Source: Cylindrobasidium torrendii FP15055 ss-10 (Eukaryota > Basidiomycota > Agaricomycetes > Agaricales > Physalacriaceae). Taken from it: DNA of 40,976 nucleotides. This document shows, piece after piece, positions 33,050 through 40,976 of the stretch (within the stretch, counting starts at the first letter, position 1; each line of letters opens with the position of its first letter). A program made the translations under genes and the position numbers. The notes beneath the pieces were generated by a model. The model made no database searches. It saw only the letters and a list, made by a program, of their open reading frames with translations, and was not told the origin of the DNA. The stretch lies in NCBI GenBank assembly GCA_000934385.1, contig KN880649.1:1-40976 (forward strand). Direction: 5' to 3'.

Positions 33050-35071
33050 TTACTGATGGGCTTGCATGATCGCATCCGAAATAAAGACGGCCGAAATCTG
33101 GTTTCCGCCGAACCAGCGTCCGTTGAGGCCCTGTACGGCTTCTTTAGCAGCGTCCACACTTTCAAACTTGACATAGATTTCGCCCTGAGGGGTCGAGTCA
33201 GCGCATCGAACAAATGAACGAGGGATGAGCGGACCTGTGACTCTCGTTCGACCTTGATGGCGAGAACGTTACCGTATTTGGTAGAGCACTCATTTTTAAC
33301 CTCCTCGGCAAGTTCTTTGTCCCAGTTGTCGCCTTCTTCTTCATCGGGGTTGAACATGTCCTTGAGCAGAACAGACCTAGATGTCATGGATTGGGGAATA
33401 TGGGGCTTTGACCTAGCTGACGGTCAGCTATGTGTGCGAATGGAAATGCTCGAAGCATAACGCACGACTCGGGAAGAATGAACTCTGGCTCATCAATTCT
33501 AGCAAGTTTTTGCATCAGTGCTTGGCGAGAAGCTGCGTTCAAGTTACCGCCTTCAAACAGCGTTAGTTGTATGCACGAGACGGGAAGACGCAAACGAACC
33601 TCCTCCACCATCATCAAGACCACCACCCAGACTATCTGAGGTGGTGTATCGAACGGTGCCCTTTTCGTGAACGGTATTGACGCGAAGCTGCCTGCCTGCA
33701 AGTTCAAATCCGTCCATCTGTTCGAGGGCCATACGAGCATCATCAGAGCGCTTATACCTGGAATGGAGGGTTACTTAGGCGGTTCTGCGGTATAAGTGTG
33801 AGACTTACTGAACAAAAGCATAACCCTTGCTCCGACCGGTCAGTGGATCACGATGAAGGTCGACGAATTCAAGGTCCCCAAATGGTTCGAACACCTGCTT
33901 GATATCGGATTCTGTGAGGTTAAAGTGGAGAGATCCGACGTAAAGTCTGGCAATTGTGAGAAACGATGATATTTATGCGAGAAAAATGGACGCACTGCAT
34001 AGCAGATCCATGGGGCGCAGAGACACCAGGGGGGAGATTCAGGTTGCCATCTCCGGGGTGGAGGCGATTCCGTTCTGCCTCCGTCAATTGGACCAGGATA
34101 GGCAGGCCCATGACCACGGTGCCCGAGAGGTTGAGAGCTTTCTCTACGAGGTCAACAGTCCGGAATTCGACATAGCCAATACTTTTACACGTCAGCGAGC
34201 ACAAGGTGAATAGCGAACCCACACACCCTTTTGAGCGACGAGAGATGCGGTCGGTGACAATGCGGGAGTCCATAACTGTGTTGTGACCTAGTTTATCTTC
34301 GAAAAAGTAACCTAGGTCTTTGGCCGTAAGCCTTGCAGCGAGTTGGGACACGAACACGGAACGCGCTTCAGAGTCGTCCTCCCGGGGTTCGTCTGGATTG
34401 AAAGTCTCTTCTGGGGCTGCGATGATATCAATGGGGGGCGAAGGGTCACTGGGAAAATGAGTGGATTAACTTGACGAAGATGACAGGAGACATACCGCGG
34501 CGGCGGAGGGCTCCTAGTGCGAGGAGGGGGGCTACGACGTCGGCGGGGAGGGGACAAATCGTCGCGACGCCGACCTCCTTGGCGTCTACGGTCACGGTCA
34601 TAGTCATCTCGACGTCTGCGGTCGACTGACCGGTCGCGGCCTAGAGCTGGGCTATCCCGAATGTTGGATGGCGAACTTGTTCTCAACCGCTTGGGGCGGT
34701 CTTCATCTTCAGCACCGTCTTCATCGCGCTTGCGGCGGCGGTCACGGTCTTCGCGGTCCCTGTCACGATGGCTGTGGCGGCTCCCGTCTCTGTGTCGGTC
34801 ACTGCGGTCGCTTCGGTGACCGTCGCGTCTGTGGTCTTTGTCACGATACCGATCCTTGGAACGATCCCTATAACGGTCCCGACTCCTGCGGCGCTCACGA
34901 TCATCATCCTTGCGCCTATCTCTGCGTTCTCGAGAGCTGTGCGAACGTCTCGTCCGAAGGGTGTCGGTCGACTGGGCACGGGTGCTGCTGTATTTGGTAT
35001 CAATAAAAGCAGAAAAATGGACACAACACCACGACGCACGATCTATGCGTTGGGGATGCATCGACATCCAT
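33050..35071 (-). CDS. RBM39/Rsd1-type splicing factor (CC1-like) with RS domain and RRMs
   Basis: Nuclear pre-mRNA splicing factor related to human RBM39 (CAPER-alpha) and S. pombe Rsd1. Reading leftwards from ATG 35071, exon 1 (MDVDASPTHRS) is followed by an Arg/Ser/Asp-rich domain of more than 100 residues (for example DRERRRSRDRYRDRSKD). RRM1 begins SVFVSQLAARLTAKDLGYFF and continues with IGYVEFRTVDLVEKALNLSG. RRM2 has RLYVGSLHFNLTESDIKQVF and SKGYAFVQ. A linker with GNLNAASRQALMQKLA leads to a C-terminal UHM-like RRM with SVLLKDMFNPDEEE, KYGNVLAIKVERE and GEIYVKFESVDAAKEAVQGL. It ends IMQAHQ. The UHM-type third RRM is expected to bind a U2AF65-like ligand. Every key block is present across about nine exons. 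Confidence 0.88.
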
Positions 35072-35403
35072 TTTGTTGCCATTCTCGGGCACTGGTGAGG
35101 CCATAGTTGGGAGGTGGTGGTGGTTTTAAGGAAAGGAAAACTTTGCCAAACAAGCAACCACAGCCACCGGTCTGACCTGCCTTCTGCTGTCACCCTCGCA
35201 TACATCGCGTCGCAATTTACGTCCATAGGCGTAGCAAGACGACAATGGAAATTTTAATTAACATTCACGGAAAAGGAGCACTCGTTTCCGCATCCTTCGA
35301 CATGGTCATGCTACTTCAACGGCTTAAAGCGGCCCGGCTATCCACCACCTAAATTGCAGGGCGCCTGCGCGGGCTCTTTCCTTTTTCCTTTCCCCTCACA
35401 CAC
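35072..35403. promoter_or_regulatory. Divergent promoter region between the RBM39-like and L-rhamnose dehydrogenase genes
   Basis: About 330 bp between start codons. C/T-rich near 35380-35400 just before the dehydrogenase ATG. No repeated element recognised. Confidence 0.4.
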
Positions 35404-36433
35404 CATGGCATTGGCACAAAACAAGATCGTCGTTATCACTGGCGCCTCTCGCGGGATCGGTCGTGGATGGTGCGCCGAGAGCCAATCTAAGCATCATCCA
35501 AACTCATCCTTCCAGTGCCATCGAATTCGCCAAGCACCAAGCAGCTGGACTGGTGTTGCACTACTACGGTGATGCAGACACCACTGCAGAGATTGAATCT
35601 CTCAAAGCTGAGCTTGAGTCGCCGACAACCAAGGTCGTAGCCGTCCCAGGAGATATTGCCGACCCAGAGACGGCAAACAAGGTCACAACCTACTGGCTGG
35701 CACCACATATAGCGATTCTGACCTCTCAACAGATTGTCAAGGCTGCTGTAGATGCTTTTGGTCGCATCGACGCACTTGTCTCGAACGCAGGAATATGTCC
35801 GTTCTCTGATTTCCTGACAATGCCTCTGGGTACATGGGAGAGAACTCGTCAAGTCAATCTCGACGGAACTTTCTACATCACGCAGGGTCAGTTTCCTCCC
35901 TTGGAACAGCTCTTGTACCAACATCCTCCAGCTGTCGGAAATCAAATGAAGAACCAACAACCCCAAGGTGGAACCATTGTTGGCGTTTCCTCCATCTCTG
36001 CTTTCTTTGGAGGAGAACAGCAATGGTAGGTCAATTTCCAACAACGAATTTCTTTCTCACTGACGCATTGCTCAGCCACTACACCCCCACCAAGGCTGCC
36101 ATTCTCTCCCTCATGCAGAGTTGCGCGGTAGCATTGGGTAAATACAACATTCGCTGCAATGCCGTCTGCCCGGGGACCATTGCTACCGATATCAACAAGG
36201 ATGACTTGAGTGATGTTGAGAAAAAGACATACATGGAGAAGCGCACCTGCTTGGGCCGCCTCGGGGGTGCGTACATGACCTGTCTGTCATTAGCTGCATG
36301 TCTAATCTATGATCATCCTCCAGCCCCCGAAGATCTTGCGGGCCCCGTCGTATTTCTGTCCAGCGATATGGCAAAATATGTGACGGGCGCGTCTCTCTTG
36401 GTTGACGGTGGTCTCGCGGTGAACCTTCAGTAG
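35404..36433 (+). CDS. L-rhamnose 1-dehydrogenase (short-chain dehydrogenase family)
   Basis: Catalyses NAD(P)-dependent oxidation of L-rhamnose to the lactone, the first step of the fungal non-phosphorylated rhamnose pathway; cytosolic. The cofactor motif TGASRGIGRG is joined across an intron to AIEFAKHQAAGLVLHYYGDA. PGDIADPETANK and IVKAAVDAFGRIDALVSNAG follow, then NLDGTFYITQ, VGVSSISAFFGGEQQ and, after an intron, HYTPTKAAILSLMQSCAVAL. Here YTPTK supplies the catalytic Tyr-x-x-x-Lys. The C-terminal part (CNAVCPGTIATDINKDDLSD, GPVVFLSSDMAKYVTGASLL, DGGLAVNLQ) closely resembles characterised fungal L-rhamnose dehydrogenases as I know them. About six exons; length near 255-260 residues is normal. 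A closely related sugar dehydrogenase cannot be ruled out. Confidence 0.8.
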
Positions 36434-36510
36434 TGGAAGTGCACTTCGTATTGAATGTACAACAATGTTTGATGATCTTTTCACTGGGTATGTGTATGCT
36501 ATCGAGTTCT

Positions 36511-37203
36511 TTACGACTTCACCATCGGATCGAGTGTCTTGCCTTCGATGACCACCGGTTTTGCTGATACCAAGACGGTTACCCATTGTGCCCACTGCGT
36601 CTGGGAAGGATTTTTCCACGCATGAAGCCCGCCCCTCATCACGACAGAGTCTCCCGGGGTCCGTAGATGTGTCTCCGAACCATCCTCCATCACTAAAACA
36701 AGTTCTCCTTGTGTGAGAATATTGTAGTCTTGCGAAGAAGTCCGGTGCTGTCCGAATATGAGTGTAGGCTATCGGGTATCATTATGTATGCTCGTCACCA
36801 TAGCTGTTGTACCACCTGGAGCTAGCCTTGTGGCATTGAGGAACGCCCCCGGGCCATCCTTAGGTGTGAGATTTCCTGGGTCAAGTGGCCGCCGCGCACC
36901 GTCTTCACTAGCATTGCATCGCGTCAATCTTTCGTTTCCTGCGTATACTAAAATCAGAGCATACTTTGAGTTGTTATCGTTCGTAGGCAACCCATCGTCG
37001 ACAACCCAGACCGCGCTTCCCTTGGCTGAGAACTGCGGCAGTTCCTGTGTTGTTTATTCAGAAACTGGTAACGTAGATATGTGCGGGTCAGAGATCATAC
37101 ATACAGTCCATTCCAGTGGCTGGTCGATTTGAATATTCGCGACACCCTGGGCGTCGTGCCCAGTGATAACGCGCCGTATGTTTTGAGCCTCGGGTAGAGC
37201 CAT
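36511..37203 (-). CDS. Small cupin-domain protein
   Basis: Single-domain cupin (double-stranded beta-helix) of unknown activity. Reading leftwards from ATG 37203: MALPEAQNIRRVITGHDAQG and IQIDQPLEWT, then across an intron ELPQFSAKGSAVWVVDDGLP, PGAFLNATRLAPGGTTAM, and after another intron HRTSSQDYNILTQGELVLVM. GDSVVMRGGLHAWKNPS and the C-terminus LDPMVKS close the protein. The G-x-L-x-L/V-x-M/D and PGDSVVMRGGLHAWKN blocks are the cupin motifs, and His in RGGLHAWKN could bind a metal. Four exons are needed; boundaries are approximate. It converges on the L-rhamnose dehydrogenase with 77 bp between the stops. Confidence 0.7.
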
Positions 37204-38128
37204 AATGATAGTTCAGGATAAAGGTGACTCTTGGAGCATAATCATGAAGGTGTGAAATTTGAAATGACCTTGGCCCTCCAGTGGATCGTGGGTAGACTGG
37301 CAACGGTCCGGTCCTGCCGTTGGCGACACGGTCATGTGCGTGGGATCGTGGCGGCCCGCCTCGCGCCGGCCCACAAATGCCAAGCTTGGTGCAAACTCAT
37401 TTGCAACTCCCCGCATTGTGCGCCGGTGCGCTTGACGTCTGTCTGTGTATAAGTGCTAATATTGTTGGCCAAGCATAACTACGTTTTGGAGACACAAGTC
37501 TAGATTTGAGTATGTACATACCTCTCTGCCCTCGCAAACACACTAATAGAGGTTAAATCGCCGGTTGCCGAACCCTCGCCCTCTTGCTATGAGCGGTATA
37601 CCATCATTGGAATGGCATGCGATCGGGTCAAACAAAAGTTGATCAGAAACCACCATGACTGGACTGAATTTTTGAAAAGACGCTATTCAACTCGAACAAC
37701 AGCTTCTTTACTGCGAAACGGAATGCGCTATACATCAACACTCGTCCAGTGATCACTCACAAGACACGACCGACCGCTGCTCGAGCCTGCCTAGATGTCC
37801 CATCCCAGCGGCCGTGATAAAGTTGGCTTCATATCATTATTGACAACTCCCGAGACGCGCAACTGTAAGGCTGGAACACGTCGGTAGAGGGCCCATCCCT
37901 CTAATGGCTTCGCTCGTCCTCTAATGGTTGCACTCGTCCTCTAAAGGCTCGCTCGTATGCCATGGCCCGTAGCAGCGGACATTGCCTCTAATGGTTGTGC
38001 AAGTAGTATAAGACGCGTCTGAAGAGAGAGTGAGCAGCATCACCAACGAACACCAACTCCTCACTCACACATCCCTTCTCATCCTCAACACAAACTCCTT
38101 CCTACTACAACACCCTTCCTCACTCAAA
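37204..38128. promoter_or_regulatory. Promoter region of the full-length DAAO gene with CCTCTAATGG box array
   Basis: The part from about 37756 onward is the inverted copy of the region at about 413-798. It holds boxes at 37898-37907, 37918-37927, 37938-37947 (CCTCTAAAGG) and 37985-37994. The first three start exactly 20 bp apart. A TATA-like TATAAGA is at 38007-38013, about 115 bp before the ATG at 38129. The proximal leader is C/A-rich. 37204-37750 holds the cupin gene's 5' flank and no supported coding sequence. Confidence 0.6.
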
Positions 38129-38548
38129 ATGTCCTCCTCCATTGCTCTCTCCGACCTCCACCTCTCCCGCGTTGGCGACGAACTTGTCCTCGGACAGAGC
38201 AACATCGATGCAACCACAGCAACACCCAAAGACAAGCGTGTCCTTGTAGTCGGAGGCGGTGTCACTGGCTTGACGGTAAGCAGCGTATTTACTACCATAC
38301 CCAAGCATGTCTAATAATCCATTCCAGAGCGCATGGGCTCTCCTCGATGCTGGCTATAAAGTCACTGTCATCTCCGAGCGCTGGGCCAACTTTGAGCAGC
38401 GCATCACTTCCCAGATCGCAGGCGCTCTGTGGGAATACCCACCAGCCGTCTGTGGCAAACACACCGATGTAAGCTGTCTTTTTCTCCTCAATTTTGACCC
38501 ATCTAAACCACGCAAAGGTCATCTCGCTACACCACTCCAAGCGCTGGG
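37756..38548. repeat. Inverted duplicate, right arm (left arm at 1-798)
   Basis: Alignable by eye in reverse complement with 1-798, covering promoter, box array, exon 1, intron 1, exon 2, intron 2 and the start of exon 3. Exon lengths are identical and intron 2 differs by one base (50 against 49 nt). Introns and leader differ more than exons, and similarity fades outside these limits on the promoter side. Confidence 0.8.
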
Positions 38549-39654
38549 CCATGACTTCTTACCGCAACTTCGAGCACTTGCAGGATATCTTCGCAAGTGA
38601 CGAGTCGGTCAAGCACGGTGTCAAAATGACCATGTCCAACTTTTTCTTCGACAAGAAGATGGAAGACACCGTCGAGGCTGGTCACCTTGCCAAGTTCCAG
38701 GAGACATTGACTCGCAAGGAGGCTAGTGTCACTCTCTTCATGTTTGGTTCTTACTAACCGCATCTCCCCCATAGCTTAAAGGTGTCCGGCGCGACACTGC
38801 TATCATCAGCGAGCACGCCATCAACCAACAGGCCAACGTTGTGGACGCTTACCAGCTCATCGCGCCTGCCATCGACACCGACAAGTATATGTTCTTCCTC
38901 TACGACGTTGTTACATCCAAGGGCGGTATCCTGGAGACCCGCAAGATCAATGGAGACCTTCTGAACCAGGAGCAAGACCTTCTCGACGAGTACGAGGCAT
39001 CGGCCATCATCAATGCGACTGGTGTCAACGCACACGAGACGGCTGGCGATGAGAGTGTCTACCCTCTTCGCGGTGCACTGGTCCGCGTTGTCAATGACGG
39101 AAAACGCTTCCCCAAGGTCACCGATGCCCTGGCTGTTACCCACGACGACACCTACGGCACGCCAGAGGACATGGTCTTCATCGTGCCCCGTAATGACAAC
39201 ATTCTCATTCTCGGTGGTATGCATCCTCCTTCATTTCCGTGACTATCTCGCTCAACAATCTGCAGGTCTCGTCCAGCCAAAGGAATGGGAACTCGACCTC
39301 ACTCTGGAGAGCCCCGAGATTGTACGCATGCGCGAGCGCTGCAACAACTTTGTCCCCGGTCTCGAGAACGCCGAATACGACCCCGACGCCCCTCTGGTAC
39401 AGGGACTCCGACCTTTCCGTGGCTCCAATGTTCGCGTCGAGCGCGAGTTGCGGCAGCGCGCTGATGGCAAGACCAGCACGATTGTGCACTCTTACGGACA
39501 AGGCGGCTCGGGCTTCTCGTTGTCCTATGGATGCGCAGGGGATGTTTTGGACTTGGTACAGGAGATTGAGGATGGTGTCGCACCGATGAAGATGTCGGTG
39601 ATTATGAAGGCGAAGGCGGAGGCTCAGGCTCAACTTGCAGTACCAGTAGCATGA
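38129..39654 (+). CDS. D-amino-acid oxidase family FAD-dependent oxidoreductase (copy 2, complete)
   Basis: Five exons (38129-38275, 38328-38468, 38518-38727, 38775-39216, 39266-39654) give 442 residues, longer than the usual 340-370 because of an N-terminal extension of about 35 residues and some insertions. Motifs: VLVVGGGVTGLT (FAD phosphate binding), ISERW, SQIAGALWEYPP (substrate-side loop), INATGVNAHE, YPLRGALVRVV, GLRPFRGSNVRVERE (the Arg expected to pair with the substrate carboxylate) and the C-terminal signature YGQGGSGFSLSYG. In the segment VFIVPRNDNILILGG a Phe stands where DAAO normally has an active-site Tyr. The protein ends QLAVPVA without a PTS1-like tripeptide, although DAAOs are commonly peroxisomal. 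Expected reaction: D-amino acid plus O2 to 2-oxo acid, ammonium and H2O2; the exact substrate is unknown. Confidence 0.85.
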
Positions 39655-40198
39655 AATGGGACGATGCAGCACTCATATTAGACTACGATATAGGGATAAG
39701 AAGCGTGTAATGTATTTTATTCAGCAGGCATTGAATCTTCGAATGGTGTTTAGCGTGAGATCAAATTACTGGAGTACGCACCTTCGTCGAGGACATTCAA
39801 CGCGCATTTAGTTGGTCATCGAGGCTCGATGACCTTAAGCCCGGTCGCCACGACAAGGCAGCGCGACGACTCCTCGAAAGCCGCTTCCCGAGACGCACCT
39901 TGTATTCCACTCCCTTCCCCGACGCTACATGCTCGGGCCCTATCATTTACGTTGGAAAATGCGGCCAGCCGATTCATTAACCTCAGAAAATGTGCCCGAG
40001 CACGTACCTCTCGCCAACCTTCAAACGCTAATTTTCTTCGTTATTGTTGTGTTGTTGCTGTCCGACTTGCGAGGAAGAACAATGCTTGACGACCTTGATG
40101 ATAATGATTTTTTGCCTCGTCGGCACTTGCTGTTTGGTTTTTTTTCGAGGCTTGTCTGTCGGAAAATTTCGTCTTCTTGACGTCGTCGGGCTTGCAGT
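39655..40198. other. 3' flank of the DAAO gene with a short near-perfect palindrome
   Basis: No supported coding sequence. A 21-nt inverted repeat, GGTCATCGAG-g-CTCGATGACC, lies at 39814-39834. T-rich tracts occur around 40135-40145. Confidence 0.4.
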
Positions 40199-40976
40199 TT
40201 ATTCGTTTTTTTCGAAGTCGATGCGGGCGTCAGACTGATGGATAGTGAGTTCGACGGCATCAGAAGAGGCGAAGAAGACGGGACTCACCTTGGATGACAC
40301 CCGCCGATGCAGATGTTGTGCGTCCACAACATCTGCATCGGGCCACTGATGATACTCATCATCTCTTGTGGACTTGTGAAATACTTTGAATCCGCCGTGT
40401 TTGTTCGTGATGTTTGGTCGTCGAATGATCATATTCCGTCGAGGCCTTGAGGTCTTGGGACTTGCAAATAATCTTCCAGATTTTCGAAACGTTCCCGAGG
40501 TCTTCACATATTTCCAAAGGAAATATGACTTGGGCGGGCATACACTGATAGCGAGTGAGCTCGACGGTACAGAAGGCAAGAAAGCTACTCACTTGAATGC
40601 CAGTCGCCCCGGCAGACAGCCCACGTCTGCCATGTAGGCACGAACAAAAAACGATTATTCGTGAGCTACTGTTTTCAGGCTCATCATTGTATGAACCTGA
40701 GGGCTAATTCTCGAAACGTTCCCTAGGTCTTCACATATTTCCAAAGGAAATATGACTTGGGCATACACTGATGGAAAGTGAGCTCGACGATACAAAGAGA
40801 AACAAAGCTACTCACTTGAATGCCTGGCAGACAGCCCACGTCTGCCATGTAGGCACGAATAAAAGCAGTTATTCGTGAGCTACTGTTCTCAGGCTCATCA
40901 TTGTATGAGCCTGAAGGCAAGTCGCGTATTGCGTTGTTTCCCCCTTTCGTTATTAGCTCGTGGTCCTTAGCACACA
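40199..40976 (-). CDS. Possible 3' part of an unknown minus-strand gene built from repeated exon-intron modules
   Basis: Low-confidence model. Reading leftwards, three intron-like segments with GTGAGT donors and ATCAG acceptors occur at 40768-40815 (48 nt), 40545-40592 (48 nt) and 40235-40288 (54 nt). Each contains the shared core CGAGCTCACT or a close variant. After the last acceptor a frame gives SDARIDFEKNE and a stop at 40199-40201. The segment after the middle intron gives YAQVIFPLEICEDLGNVS in two copies, but in-frame stops follow soon in both, so either more introns exist or the gene is decayed. Not matched to any family I know. Confidence 0.25.
40304..40341. repeat. Perfect 17-bp stem hairpin with 4-nt loop
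   Basis: CCGATGCAGATGTTGTG at 40304-40320 and its exact reverse complement at 40325-40341, separated by CGTC. It lies in the possible minus-strand gene next to the repeated module. Confidence 0.85.
40480..40706. repeat. Direct tandem repeat, unit A
   Basis: Begins ATTTTCGAAACGTTCCCGAG and includes the arms ATATTTCC and GGAAATAT around AAA, the intron-like segment at 40545-40592, GCAGACAGCCCACGTCTGCC and a tail near TCATCATTGTATGAACCTGA. Nearly the same sequence follows as unit B 227 bp later. Confidence 0.8.
40707..40918. repeat. Direct tandem repeat, unit B
   Basis: Second copy of unit A with small indels (for example GGGC where A has GGGCGGGC). It ends in a perfect 9-bp stem CAGGCTCAT...ATGAGCCTG, for which A has one mismatch. 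A shorter diverged third copy covering only the intron-like core lies at about 40234-40295. Confidence 0.8.

Noticed and set aside
34668..35106. Plus-strand ORFs rich in Gly/Cys or Val/Thr opposite the RBM39-like gene
   Set aside because: Shadows of the Arg/Ser/Asp repeats in the RS domain on the other strand.
1..40976. CRISPR arrays, tRNA or rRNA genes, retrotransposon or transposase coding regions
   Set aside because: None found on either strand by eye. Repeats present do not have these structures.

Overview
The window is nuclear DNA of a filamentous basidiomycete, most likely a mushroom-forming agaricomycete. Genes are dense and cut by many 45-60 nt introns with GTRNGY donors and YAG acceptors, often with short exons. 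The gene set is fungal: PPZ-type phosphatase, PEX16, RRP36, an Unc93-like membrane protein, a THI74/YML018C-like carrier and a fungal L-rhamnose dehydrogenase. I see no bacterial operons, CRISPR array, rRNA, tRNA or intact transposon. All start, stop and splice positions were read by eye. Single-base phase is reliable where a complete exon list is given and approximate elsewhere.

Layout. 1-412 is the 5' part of a D-amino-acid oxidase (DAAO) family gene on the minus strand, cut by the window edge. 1064-5108 holds an Unc93-like membrane protein (-) diverging from a formamidase (+). 5262-9632 holds a SURP-like protein (+), a Ser/Pro-rich protein (-) and PEX16 (+). 10055-16838 holds a large low-complexity protein, an NDUFA12/NDUFAF2-like complex I factor, 40S ribosomal protein uS17 (RPS11) and a PPZ phosphatase, all +. 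17626-20620 is a tight head-to-head pair: a THI74-like carrier (-) and RRP36 (+). 21363-29925 is a run of three + strand genes with C-terminal coiled coils: a tandem PHD-finger protein, an unknown protein and a possible GHKL-ATPase-like protein. 30128-35071 is a convergent pair: a CorA-type metal transporter (+) and an RBM39/Rsd1-type splicing factor (-). 35404-37203 is another convergent pair: L-rhamnose 1-dehydrogenase (+) and a cupin protein (-). 38129-39654 is a complete DAAO-family gene (+). The last 1.3 kb holds a duplicated exon-intron-like module and hairpins.

How the genes relate. Most are housekeeping genes with no shared pathway: ribosome and rRNA maturation (uS17, RRP36), splicing (RBM39-like, SURP-like), peroxisome biogenesis (PEX16), complex I assembly and ion homeostasis (PPZ, CorA). 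Formamidase and the DAAO-family enzymes could both release ammonium from organic nitrogen. The clearest large-scale structure is that the first 0.8 kb of the window is an inverted copy of about 37.76-38.55 kb. The two DAAO-family genes therefore point away from each other across about 37 kb, and both promoters keep an array of CCTCTAATGG boxes at exactly 20-bp spacing. No completely new system is evident. The best candidates for something undescribed are the GHKL-like protein with its PHD and coiled-coil neighbours, the duplicated DAAO promoter array, and the terminal repeat module.
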